From: Xiphydria camelus
Lineage: Eukaryota; Arthropoda; Insecta; Hymenoptera; Xiphydriidae
Reading direction: 5' to 3'
NCBI GenBank assembly: GCA_963678675.1
Contig: OY783195.1
Coordinates: 27,577,385-27,641,384, forward strand
Length of the DNA stretch: 64,000 bases
Below, one piece after another: positions 53,122 to 63,675 of this stretch. A program made the position numbers and the translations under genes. The notes beneath the pieces are model-generated. The model did not search any database and was not told the origin of the DNA. It saw nothing but the letters and a program-made list of their open reading frames with translations. Position 1 is the stretch's first letter, and each line of letters starts with the position of its first letter.

Positions 53122-53898
53122 TACTGTTTGTTAACTACAAATGAACTATTCTCTCAATGTACAACTTTCTTTTGTATCAAGTACACCACAGAAAAGGTAA
53201 TACAGAATCGTCTAGTCGCTTAAAAAATCCTCTCGGACGCTTCCTCGAAGCGCGGCTCCTCCAGAAAGACACGAAGAGTGCATGCAGTCCCGCGCCGCTC
53301 TTCCGATCCGTCCGTTCGCCCACCGTATATAGATACACGCACGACTGATACGCGCGCGCGCGTGTATCGCGAGGGGCTCACCTGATCACGCACCACGGTA
53401 GCGAGAGGCCCGTCATTTTTTCCACTAGATTTTTTTAGCCCATTTGTGGGCAGCAGCAGCAGCAGCAGCAGCATCCCCCTCCCATAGAGCGGCACAGCGG
53501 CGAGCGGAAGAAGGGCGGAGGGATGAGTGGAATAGAGGGGAAGGGAGGGGTGGAGATTGGGCCGCGTCCATCCCAAAAACATCGGGTTAGATCTAATTTT
53601 AATCGACCGCGCGCACGCGGGCCGCCGTCTCCCGGTCGAACCGGTATTACGTTCGAGAACAACGGTTCACACACGCGCGACTGATAGAGGAGCGCGTCCG
53701 ACGGCGCGACGACGACGTCCGCGCGGAAGTGCTTCGATGGCATAGCCGCGCTCGACGGGGATGAGCGCGAGCGATCAAAGGGGGAGATCGTCGCGCGATC
53801 ATCCCCTCTTTTACCCACACGAGAAACTCCGGACTCGCGCGCGCGGAGGAACAGAGCACGACTTCGTGGACGAGGAAATCCGAAAACGAGACGATGTG
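53122..53898. other. Intron 5 DNA, no exon seen
   Basis: GC-rich with a CAG tract at 53451-53472. No exon or further repeat family was recognised. Confidence 0.4.
53451..53472. repeat. (CAG)n trinucleotide tract
   Basis: Seven perfect CAG units. A poly-Gln exon was considered, but no acceptor, donor or phase fit was found. Confidence 0.9.
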
Positions 53899-54195
53899 CA
53901 GTGAGAGAAATAATTGCTAGTGTAAACAAAAATTTGTTCTTTAACCAAAAGCATAATGTAATCTCAGAATCAAGCTATGATTTTCTTCGTGTAAGAAAAA
54001 TTATTTGTTAGGGTCTCGAGTAATTGTTTCTTTCACGTAGGAAGAATTTCTCGTTCCAACGAAGGTATACCTACTTGAATCAAAAATACATGTATATTCT
54101 TCGACCAAGAATCTGTATTCTTCCAAATTTGTAAGATCATATAGTCTCGGGTTCAAGAACTATTTTGTCAACACTAGCGATTATTTCTCTCAGTG
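53899..54195 (+). repeat. Family B MITE, uninterrupted
   Basis: The element is CAGTGAGAGAAATAATTGC to GCGATTATTTCTCTCAGTG with TA on the right. It contains the standard B motifs AATCAAGCTATGATTTTCTTCG, GGAAGAATTTCTCGTTCC and GACCAAGAATCTGTATTC. Confidence 0.85.
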
Positions 54196-55589
54196 TACGC
54201 GTGATGGACGAAACGAGAGATTCCGAACGGACCGCTCGCGCGCGCGCGCGCGCGCGGATCAGGTGCCGCGATGATCGAGGGAGCGGGAGGGAGAGAGCAG
54301 AGGGCCAGCACAGCAGCGGGCAGTGCGGCAAAAGCCTCCCACGCCCAAACAAAAGTCCTTAAGCCTTGGACTGAACGTGATACCCCATTTACTGGTCCAT
54401 GTACTAAATTTCTAAGTCCGCCATGTATTACACAACGCGGCGCACAGGCGCGCGCACAATGCGCCGGAGTTATGTAACCGTACCGCGCGGCACAAAAAGG
54501 CGGGCTTTTCAATGCGCGCGCGAGGAGACGACGGACGGCGGTGCGCGCGGGCGATCGGAGATCGCCACGATGGCTTTCTCGAATCGGCGCGAATCGTTCC
54601 GCGCCTACATGCGATCGAATCGGGATAAGGATCGTCCTCGCGCGGATCTCGCCTCCCGCCATCCTTCGTTCCTCGCGGCGAACGTGTTTCCGGCGAGAAA
54701 TTGAGAGCCTCTACACGCGCGGCATCCCCGCGGCGGTCGTCGCGGCGCGAGTGCGCGTTGGCCAGCTCGGTTGGACCAGGGGGAGGCGGTTAAAAAAGTA
54801 GGTTCGGTAGCCGGTGGTTGCGCGGAAATCGGTCGGGGAATAAAAAAAAAAGGAAGGGTAAACAAGAAACGAGAGTAGTGCTCGGAGGCTGCCGGTCGTA
54901 AATCTGTGGCCGGGGCCTCATCACGGACTGAATATTCTCCTCTTCCCCCGCCGCGTAGTCTCCTCTTCCCCCTCCCACACGCCCGGCCCGAATCTCTCGG
55001 GGGCCCGGCGCGCGGAGAGGCCTTTATCTGTTTTTTGTTGGCGCGACTAACGAAAATGGGCCTCACCCGGGGCCCGGTAGCCGATTCCCTCGGAAATTGA
55101 GTAGCTATAAAATTAATTATCTGTACGCTTTATCGCGGGACGACCGCTGCCACCGTCGGATCGCGTTTTCGTTTTCCGCTCGCCTCCGGGAGAATTCTCG
55201 AATCGATATCGGCGGATGCGATCGATCGATCGATCGATCGATAGATCTTCCCGGGGCGAGGACCGGAAGCTGCGCATCCGTGGTGCACGCTTAATGGTAC
55301 CTATCGACCGTGCGTCCCTTTCCGTGCGACAAACCACCCCTGTAATCGACGATGCGTTCCCGCGATGTCCGAGGAATCTCGAACGCTCGTCCCAATCTTT
55401 CAGCTAGCCACTCGAAAAAATCGTTCGACTAATTGCTTAATTCTCCCGGAAACGCCGAGCATTCTGAAGGCGTCCCATCGTCCTCCTCCCGCGTCGCCCC
55501 GACGGACGGCGTTTCCCGCGTGGCATCTTCTCTATCTCGACTATGTATATAAGTTATGCTGCGCTTTCCCAGGCTCGCCGTATAATTCG
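54196..55589. other. Intron 5 DNA, GC-rich, no exon seen
   Basis: CpG-rich with CG runs at about 54237-54256 and an ATCG tetranucleotide run at about 55219-55243. A CysGlyLys-like stretch at about 54320 was rejected as a zinc finger. Confidence 0.4.
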
Positions 55590-56270
55590 GTCGTAATATA
55601 AAAAAAATATTGATATTTTTAGATTTAATGCGTAATCCATATAGATACATATTCAATGACAGGTGAAAAAGAAACGTTTCGAAAAAATTATTATTCGCAG
55701 AGTTATAAGTACGTTTCTTTCTACGAGATTGTGACGTCATCGATAAGCCAGAGAGACGCGCTTATGTTGAGCAACTGAATCGGTAAAAATAACTGAGAAT
55801 CAGTGTATAGGCACTGAAATCCAGTGAATACAAGGTTACTATAATTTCAATAACCTTCTATTCTCACTGGATTTTAATGACTTTTCACTGATTTTCACTG
55901 ATTTAGATTAAGAGGGGTAGACGGTGACGTAGCTGGATTTCAAAATATCGTTTCCCAGCTTGAATAAGGCGGAAAATTCAAAATGAAAAAACATAAGGTA
56001 CTTAAATAATTTTGTCCAAAAATTGTCGAATCTGCAGTAAAAACAAAATAGTGCTAAAACCGGATACAGACCGAGTGGCGTATCGCCTCTTCCTACTGAG
56101 CAACGAGTGCGAGGGAGACAGTCTTACCAGGCGATGACGTAGCGGCATTTAAAAATATCGTTTTCCAGCTTAGATCAGACGGAAAATAAAAAATGAAGAA
56201 GTAGGTACAGGTTTAATAATTTTGTCTAAACTCCGAACCTGCAATAAAAAAAATTAGTGTTAAAACCAAA
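55590..56270 (+). repeat. Repeat R, two copies, first split by an inverted-repeat element
   Basis: The first copy (about 55590-55795 and 55910-56070) has a perfect CRE TGACGTCA at 55732-55739 in GAGATTGTGACGTCATCG. The second copy (about 56095-56270) has CGAGTGCGAGGGAGACAG and GGCGATGACGTAGC. Confidence 0.65.
55796..55903. repeat. Small inverted-repeat element in repeat R
   Basis: CACTGAAATCCAGTGAATA and AAGGTTA on the left are mirrored by TAACCTT and TATTCTCACTGGATTTTAATG on the right. Several CACTGA words repeat near each end. Confidence 0.55.
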
Positions 56271-57209
56271 TGCAGCCCAGAGCGGCGTATCGCGTCTTCC
56301 TGGCGGAATTGCCGATCGAAAAAGTATACCCGAACGATTCGCGGGGCCACTCGAGGGAACAGTCGATCGAGATGGAGGGGGGAGGGCCCGTACGCACGCA
56401 TATCACACGGACTGACGAGTCTTCAGGATTTTCGGAGGAAAAATCCCGGTGTGTCCGTTCGACCAACCCGCTAATGTGTGTTTAAGTGATCCCCCCATCC
56501 CCACCCCTCTTTCTTTCCCAGCGGCGAGCCGCACCGGGGTAGAGCTCCCTCTATTTCTCATTTTCTCCCTCTCGCTCTGACGGTCGAGCCCGCGGGGCGA
56601 CGGAGGGAGGGTAGGAAGAAACGGGACGGCGAGGGGAGAGAGAGAGAGAGGGCCCACACACTCACTTCCTAGGGATGCTGCCCCCGAAGTCAGGTTCCCA
56701 TGCCCCCTGTATCTTTCGTCCTCGTCTTTCACGGGAGCGCTCTCTTCCTTCACGGGGCCCAGTCTGCCACCTGTCCCTGCGTCTGGACCCCAAGGAGCAA
56801 CGATGTCTTCCTACATGTAGAACACGGACCCGCGCGGTATCCCTATTGTCTCGTCGTTACAGGTTTTTTCCCCTCGATCTCCTTTCCGAATGATTTTTCT
56901 CTCTTCTCTTTTTTTTTCCCCCTCGTATACCTCGCGCGCGCGATAAGCGCGCCCGACGATGACAGCGAGAGGGAACAGATAGGTGGAAAAAAAAAGGGCG
57001 GTCCTCGGAGATACCGAGGCGCATCGACTCCGCTCCTTTCGGCGCGCGTATAGTGTGGAATAACAAATCGTCGGTTCGATTATGTAGATGCGATCGATAC
57101 GCGGTTTAATTATGATCATTTATACGGTCGGTCGGGAATATTTTAGCCGAATCCATCGGAATGCTCCTTTGAGCTGTGAAGACGGTTTGGCGACGACGTG
57201 TACGGTGTA
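56271..57209. other. Intron 5 DNA, no exon seen
   Basis: GC-rich with GAGA tracts at about 56637-56650. Frames on both strands lack domains. Confidence 0.4.
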
Positions 57210-57577
57210 CAGAGAAAACGAATTGGTTGGATCTACTAAAAATTAATTGCGAGGGGTCGCGAGTAATTATTTATTTCTACCAGAGTGCAATTTTTTAATA
57301 CATCAATTTGATATCCTTCCTCGCAATTATGCGAAATAGTATGTGATTGCAAGGGAGAAATGCCTAATTAATATGAAAAAAGATTTATTTCTACCAATAA
57401 CATTTTTTAATACATCAATTTGATATCTCTTCCTTACAATAATATGGAATAGCATATGCTGGCAAGGGAGAAATATCAAATTAATACGAAAGAAGATTAA
57501 ATTGATGCAAATAAATAATTGCTCGCGACTCCGCAAGTCATTTTTAGTAGATCCAATTAATTATTTTTCTCCGCGTG
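57210..57577 (+). repeat. Family K MITE
   Basis: The element is CAGAGAAAACGAATTGG to TTATTTTTCTCCGCGTG. GGATCTACTAAAAATTAATTGCG at the left is mirrored by TTTTTAGTAGATCC at the right. ACATCAATTTGATATC occurs twice, about 115 bp apart. It matches 9160-9606 at both ends. Confidence 0.7.
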
Positions 57578-58393
57578 TTAGGCATGACGAGATAATCGTA
57601 ATTGAATGTGTACACGTCGGAGAGTGACGTCGATTGTTGCATACCACCCTCATGTTTCTGATCGTCCACTGATAAATGATACTTTGTCATTCATCCCCGT
57701 GAATAACTCGCGCGAAGGGGCGAGCACGGATCCCACGGACGAAAATCGACGCGAGCCTCGAGATTTCGATCGCGTAAAAATAATTCCACGAATTTCCGAC
57801 CCTTCCACGCGCGCGCGCGCGCGCGTAACCCCTTGACTCGGCCGACGCGCGTTTCGTCCCTCCCCATCCCTTATCCGAGGAACTTCCTATATAAAAATTA
57901 TCTGGGGCCCCCGGGAGATTGATTTAGTGAGCTAATGACGAACCCCGACCTCCCTCCCACACGAATTAAGGAGCTCGGGGTTCCCGTGAAGGTATTTTTT
58001 ACCTGCACACCCCCGAGCCCACCGCCATCTGGTCAGATTTTGTTTCACAAAAAATACCATCGGCTTATCAAATATAGACTGCTAGTCTTTCGGGGGTCTC
58101 CCTCTCTTTCTCTCACCCTCCCGAACCCCTCCCCAGCCCCTTTTCCACCTCCGCCTCCTCCCGCAGTGTGGGAACGATTTTCTGTGTGCCGTGCAGGACG
58201 CCGCGACGGATCCTCTTTCTCCCTCTCGCTGGCCCGTCTCGTGTATCGAGCCCCGATGACACCGCGTCGTCGTCGTCGTCCTTTCGTCAGGTGGGACATT
58301 AAAAATTGAACCGAAGCGGTGATGGGGCTCGCTTCCTCCTGCCGGCGTCGTCTTCCGCTTCGGAAGGGAATGATTCGCGAACGCGTGTACCTA
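57578..58393. other. Intron 5 DNA, no exon seen
   Basis: GC-rich with a CG run at about 57808-57826 and a CGT trinucleotide run at about 58264-58280. No zinc-finger coding sequence was seen. Confidence 0.4.
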
Positions 58394-58678
58394 TACTGAG
58401 AGAAATAATTGCTGGTTCCAAAAAAAATGTTTTCTTCGATCGAAATCATGATATCATTTCGGGATCAAGCCGTGATTTTCTTCGTGCGAGAAAATATTTG
58501 ACAGGCTTGAGTGATCATTTTTTTTCGCGCGGGAAGAATTTTTTATCCCAACGAAGGTATTCTTGAATCAAGTATATACGTAGATATATACGTATATTCT
58601 TTGACCAAGAATCTGTATTTTAAAAATTTGTAAGATCATATTATGTTCTTGATTCAAAACATATTTTTTTTAATACCG

Positions 58679-59184
58679 CACTGAGAAAAATTGTATTGAT
58701 TGCACGGAAATTTTGGTAGTTTATTAATACGTCTCTGTTTGCCTTAGCCATACTTATTTTTATTTCACCAAAACAAATAGCTATTTCAACTATACGTATA
58801 GTCATATCAGCAATGCGTGTTGCTCTTGTTACATTCGGTATTGCTGCATTATCTATATACTGGCTAATTAACCTGTCACTTAGTCTTAAGGTATAGCGAT
58901 CAGAGCTATACTAATTGAACTCGGAGAAAAGTTTATCTGAATATGAACCTATTAGAGAGTTCATTAGTCACCGATAGGAATGTTTTTCGTACCAAAGAAA
59001 GATCTATTTGATTTGAACAAATGTTTGGGTACATCGTAGAACTTTTGTTTATTTCAAACTTCCGTTTATATCCCTTATAAATAAATTCTTTATTCAATGC
59101 GAATAAGTATTTCTATAAAAAAGGTTTGTATTTAAATAAACTTTTCTCTGGGTATGCTGTGCGACCTAAACATTTCTCTTGATG
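58679..59184 (+). repeat. Family F MITE nested in family B, itself holding family P
   Basis: The F ends are CACTGAGAAAAATTGTATTG and CTAAACATTTCTCTTGATG. GCACGGAAATTTTGG, TATTTCACCAAAACAAATAGC and GTATAGCGATCAGAGC mark the interior. It is split at 58917. Confidence 0.65.
58918..59154. repeat. Family P MITE, innermost layer, TG target duplication
   Basis: The element runs from AACTCGGAGAAAAGTTTATC to AATAAACTTTTCTCTGGGTA with TG on both sides (58916-58917 and 59155-59156). Removing it restores the family F sequence CTAATTGCTGTGCG. It is the only copy seen. Confidence 0.6.
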
Positions 59185-59207
59185 TAGCGATTTTTTCTCT
59201 AAGAGTA

Positions 59208-59471
59208 CAATGAGAAAAATGACTCGGTTAAAATAACAAAACGCATCTATTAAAATGAGTTTAGTTATTTTAACCAAAATGTTTGTAAGTTGAACCAAAT
59301 ATTTTATTATTCTAACTACATGTTTAGTTAATGTAACTACACGTCTAGTTATTTTAATTAGAAAATGGTCAGTCTGACCAAACCAGGTGGAGAATCCATA
59401 TTTCACAAAACGGTTTGGTTATATGGTCTCTAGGATTTTGGTTAAATCGACCACTTTATTTCTTTCGAGTT
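59208..59471 (+). repeat. Family A MITE
   Basis: The element is CAATGAGAAAAATGACTCGG to CTTTATTTCTTTCGAGT. It contains GTGGAGAATCCATATTTCAC and AAACGGTTTGGTTATATGG. It abuts the family B element on its left. Confidence 0.75.
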
Positions 59472-60239
59472 GTCGAAGTGTTTAGCTCCGCGATGCTTTT
59501 TTCCACGCCGTGTTGGAAGGTATAGTTTTTTTCCGTATCGTCTCGCGTACCTACACGATTCCAACAATTTTTTGGCGATTTCCAGCGAACCCGCGGCACA
59601 CGCACCCCTTTTGTGCGCGGCACGCGTCTCACTTCCCTCCAGTTTTCCAACGCGCGTCCTTTCATCCGCTCTGCCGCGCGACGCGAGCGACGAAATTTCG
59701 GAAAAAAAAATCCCGCGCGCACGCCACACGCGCCTCCGATCCGCGCGACCCACCCCTCCGGGCAGCGTACCTCCCCCCGAAGTCGCGCAGGGGTTTCCTT
59801 CCCATTCGCGCCGCACGCGGAGCGATTTACGACACCGGATTTTTGGAAATTCGTAAGGATGCCCCCCTCTCCCCCGGCATAATATCCGACTCTCCCTCGT
59901 TGCGCGCCCGGGGGGAAGCTTTTTTTTTCTCTCGTGGAGCAGCGAGAGGAGAGAGAGAGGTCCCCTTCCGTAAAAGAAAAAACAGCCCCGCTTCCTTCTT
60001 CCCGGCCAGCCCCGCACTCACCACGCGCCACATGGTCCTTTGTTTTTTTTGCAGTTTTTTCGCGCCAGAATTTTATTCGGACCCTTTTGTATCCGGGGCC
60101 AGACCCGAGGGCCCTGCCCAACGTCCAGCGGGCCCGCACCACTTTTTTTTTTCTCTCCTCCCCGCGTACCGGTCGAATCGAAAAAAATCTTATTGAAAAT
60201 TTGCCTAACCGCCTCGGCGCGATCGCCGATTCCCCCATC

Positions 60240-60273
<34 letters not shown>

Positions 60274-61044
60274 CGTTCCACAATGGATTTTTGGGTCAAC
60301 TTCGGGGGAAAGAAGGACGGGGAGGAGAGAGGAAGGAAAAAATACGCGGCTCCTCGCAGCGGTTCGTGCCGCATATATACCTACCTACATACTCGTGCTC
60401 GCAAAAGTTCTCCGCGCGCTCGTGTGCGGGGCGCGCACGCTTCCTCCGCGCTCCTCGCACCCCTCTCCGGGGACGCCGACGCACCCTCTCTCCCGCTCAC
60501 GGGGGCGAAAGGTGCGCGGACAACCCGACGGACGTTTTTGACGGGCCCCCGAACGCCGAGTCGGCTCTACTGAATGGGAAATTTGCACGCGTAAACGGAT
60601 TACAGATGTTTTCGAGGCCGTCGACAATGGGCGGCGAGCCGGCGATTTCTCGATTTGTGTCAAGAAATCGGGAAGCGGGAGTGACAGCCCTCGCGCCGGC
60701 CGAATAATCCACGGCCGAGACGCGCGCACCTATGCATGTATGCGCGTTGCGAGCTTAAACGCCGGGCGTTTTGCGTCATTCGGATCCGCGGGAGAAACGC
60801 AGCCGAGAGAGTCGCGATTTTCCCAGATTCGTCGCGGCCGTCGGGGGATGATTTTTTCTCTTGGAGCGGAGAACGGGGATCCTTTGACCCACGCTTGTCA
60901 GGAGGACGAACGCTCTCGTCAATTCGCGTCGCGTTAAATCGGTCGGAGGCTTCGCGCGAGTCTATGATTCTTGATTCGTGTACAAGTCGTTGAAGATTAC
61001 GCTCCGATTGGTTCCGTGGCGACGTCGGTTCCAAACCGTAGGTA
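59472..61044. other. Intron 5 DNA, GC-rich, no exon seen
   Basis: CpG-rich with a CT tract at about 60241-60271. Very long frames on both strands (for example 59456-60283 minus) are Arg/Gly/Lys-rich and overlap each other, so I treat them as composition artefacts. Confidence 0.4.
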
Positions 61045-61266
61045 CACTGAGAAAAAAATGTGTTTCATCGAAATAAACGTGCTTTTGATAGTTCTAAGAG
61101 CACATTTATTCGATTCAAATGAATATCGATTTGATGCAAATAATATTCAATTAAATCGACAATATTTATATTCGTCCAATCGATGTTCATTCTAATCGAA
61201 TAAATGCGCTCTCGGGACTGTTCAAAAATACGTTTATTTCGATGAAGTAAATTTTTTTTCTCAGTG
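61045..61266. repeat. Palindromic shared-terminus MITE
   Basis: The whole 222-bp element is a near palindrome. CACTGAGAAAAAAATG, TTCATCGAAATAAACGT and CGATTCAAATGAATATCGAT on the left are mirrored by TCGAATAAATGCGC, ACGTTTATTTCGATGAAGTAAA and TTTTTTTTCTCAGTG on the right. The flanks are TA and CA. Confidence 0.75.
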
Positions 61267-61534
61267 CAGGTATAGCTTGCGAAAGAGAGACAGTAATTCA
61301 TTCCCTTTTTCGAGCTGAGCCTCTGCTGGAGCAGTTTCCGAAACGGTTTTATCTCGTTCGCGTTTAATGGAAGACAGATATCGCTTTAATCTCCGGGTAC
61401 TCCGTCGCTCCTATCGAGTTTTAACTCGGGCTAAACTCCCTCGCAACTCGCGAGAATCTTATTTACCTCGTGTCGCATGCCACGCCGCTCGAGATGGACC
61501 CGTACGAAGGAGGCAGAAGTTATGGATTTAGGTA
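61267..61534. other. Intron 5 DNA, no exon seen
   Basis: Short unremarkable stretch between MITEs. Confidence 0.4.
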
Positions 61535-61684
61535 CATTGAGAAAAATAATTAGGTTAAAATGACAAAACGCATGTAGCTAAACGTGTTTAATTATTCTAA
61601 CCGAAATACTGGTCAGTTGAACCAAACGGATTGGTCATCATCTCCAGGATTTTGATTAAATTGACCATGTTATTTTTCTCAGTG
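61535..61684 (+). repeat. Family A MITE with an internal deletion, TA target duplication
   Basis: The element is CATTGAGAAAAATAATTAGG to CATGTTATTTTTCTCAGTG with TA on both sides. It is 150 bp rather than about 255, because the middle between GTTGAACCAAA and CGGATTGGTCATC is missing. Confidence 0.8.
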
Positions 61685-61718
61685 TAGTTGTTCTATTCTT
61701 TGCTGTCCAGTTATCGTA

Positions 61719-62276
61719 CACTGAGAGAAATTGTATAAATTATACGGCAATGCTAGCCGTTTTTTTAAAATATAAGAATACGTCTCCGTTTATCTTAGCA
61801 ATAAATTACGTCTATTTTATCAGAATAAATAGCTATACTAATATATTTCAACTATACCTCAGCAATGCGTATCGCTCTTATCACATTTGGTATCGTTACA
61901 TTACCTACACTGTCTGTACCTACTGAGAGAAATAATTGCTGGTACCAACAAAATTTTTTTTCAACCATAAAGCACGATATAATATCAGGATCATGATTTT
62001 CTTCGTGTAAAAAATATTTGACAGATTCGAATTATCTTTTTTTCGCGTAGGAAGAATTTTTTGTCTCAACAAAGGTATTCTTAAATCGAAAATATATGTA
62101 TTTCTCAATCAAGATTCTGAAGAATTTTTAAGAATATATGTTCTTGGTTCAATAGATATTTTTTTGATACTAGCAATTGTTTCTCTCAGTGTAGTTAACC
62201 TGTCACTTATCCTTAAAATACTTATAGCTATCAGAGCTACACTAATTACTGTGCGAACTAAACATTTCTCTCGGTG
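61719..62276 (+). repeat. Family F MITE interrupted by family B, TA target duplication
   Basis: The element is CACTGAGAGAAATTGTATAAATTATACGG to GAACTAAACATTTCTCTCGGTG with TA on both sides. F marks before and after the insert match 12458-13261. Confidence 0.8.
61921..62191 (+). repeat. Family B MITE nested in family F
   Basis: The element is TACTGAGAGAAATAATTGCTGG to GCAATTGTTTCTCTCAGTG with TA on the right. B motifs such as ATGATTTTCTTCGTG, GGAAGAATTTTTTGTC and TTCTTGGTTCAA are intact. Confidence 0.75.
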
Positions 62277-62821
62277 TAACTTTCCGTATCGATGTCCTCG
62301 CAAAGCAATGCCAATTATCGAGAGAAAAGAGAGACGAGCCGGGAGGGTCGGCGAAAAAAAGAGAAGAAGTAGACAATTTAGAGAGGCAAAATGCCGAAAA
62401 TGGGACTCCAGTGCACTTGTTAGGGCCACTCGGGACCGACCGCTCGACCATCAGTGCCGTCCATCCGTCGCGGGCCACCCCCGAAAAGCCGCTCGAGATC
62501 AAAAGTGCCGAGGGTGATTTTTTCCGCTTCTGTTTGTTTGTTTGTTTGTCCGGAGAATCCGATACAGCCGTGTCTGCGGGTCCCGTTCGCTGAACTGCGG
62601 GACATTACGGTCGAGCCTATACCGGATGGACCCTTTCGAGTGCATCTACGGAGATGTCCATCCGCGGATTGAAGTAGCCTCTCCTTTCTCTCTCGCTCTA
62701 AACACTCAGACGTCCAGGACATCGATAAAATCTTCCCTCTCTCGATCATTTATTCGTTCTCTCCGTCGTTTCACTTTGCTTCCTATACACATTCCGAGTG
62801 CGTGTAAGTGTCATCGCTTCG
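62277..62821. other. Intron 5 DNA, no exon seen
   Basis: Mixed sequence with a GTTT run at about 62534-62548. No zinc-finger exon was found. Confidence 0.4.
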
Positions 62822-63018
62822 CACTGGAAAAAAACAGTAGGTAGATAGTCAACGAAATAATTTCGTCGAGTCAATTTGACAACCTAAAAAAATATTTGTA
62901 TTCAGCTCTGCCATCAAAGTTTTTCTGAAATCAATTTTGCGATTCCTAAAAAAACGTTTTGTCACGGCTCGTATTCACTCGAGATATTGTGTCAGCCCAA
63001 CCAAGAGTTCTTTCAGTG
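62822..63018 (+). repeat. Family E MITE
   Basis: The element is CACTGGAAAAAAACAG to GAGTTCTTTCAGTG. The interior AGCTCTGCCATCAAAG and GCGATTCCTAAAAAAACG is the reverse complement of 50665-50877. Confidence 0.75.
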
Positions 63019-63261
63019 CACCGGCGGGCTCAAACGAGCCCCGAGTGACGCGAGGATCGCGCGCAGAGTCGCTTCGCGAAAATGCACCGGGTGGAGAAAG
63101 CGGGGCGATTCTGCCCCCCCTCGTAAACGAGCGATAAAAAGGAGGAGTCGGTCGGCCGGGACCCGCGCCGCGGCAAAAGGGGGAGGGATGGAGGGAAAAA
63201 AGCGAGCCGATCGCGTGCTACCGAAAGAGGCATAATCGGCTGTTACACACCGAGATTTGGG

Positions 63262-63675
63262 ACTTACGGGGAACCCCTTTTGGACCGATACCAGGACCGC
63301 TCCGATTCTTCGGCGCCGAGGATCTTTTGATATTTCCGATCTGTAACACCTTCCCCGACCTTCGGGGCACACGCCTCGTCCTCGAAGGGGTTGGGGGACG
63401 CCATTGTGCGCGAGCCAATTTGGGTATTGAACTGCAATTGAAAGGGTATGGGTCCGTAGATTTCCCTCGATAGCATTGTCGCCTCGGTATTGAGCCATCA
63501 AAATATTAAGGGTAGCAGGTACATTGATTCCTGGGTCCCACTGGTCCCATTGTACCGGCGTGTTTTGCCCATTGTCGCGAAGGGGTTGACGTCTCTGGTT
63601 AGCGGATCCATTGATTGCGTGACGTCGCGTACGTCGCGTTATACCCGAGTGTCTATACCGCGATCGATCGCGCAT
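63262..63675 (-). other. Candidate minus-strand coding segment, unrecognised
   Basis: On the minus strand two overlapping frames look more protein-like than the local background. One (63264-63476) has ASPNPFEDEACAPKVGEG and GAEESERSWYRSKRGS and runs to a GTAAGT donor-like site at about 63259-63264. The other has NGQNTPVQWDQWDPGIN and WLAHNGVPQPL. An in-frame stop separates upstream sequence in the first frame. It could be an exon of an antisense gene, a degenerate insertion, or chance. I do not recognise the protein. Confidence 0.2.

Larger units (their letters stand above)
58394..59205 (+). repeat. Family B MITE interrupted by family F (three layers)
   Basis: The left part is TACTGAGAGAAATAATTGCTGG to TTTTTTTAATACC. 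The B right end AGCGATTTTTTCTCTAAGAG resumes at about 59186 after family F. TA follows and is shared with the family A element that starts at 59208. Confidence 0.65.

Noticed and set aside
53451..53472. Possible poly-glutamine exon
   Set aside because: It is an isolated CAG microsatellite with no acceptor, donor or flanking conserved residues.
54290..54365. CysGlyLys-Ser-Leu-like residues resembling part of a zinc finger
   Set aside because: There is no second cysteine or histidine pair, a stop follows soon, and no splice sites fit the open phase-0 end of exon 5.
59456..60283. 275-residue minus-strand frame
   Set aside because: It is rich in Arg, Gly, Lys and Glu, overlaps equally long plus-strand frames, and begins in a CT/GA tract.
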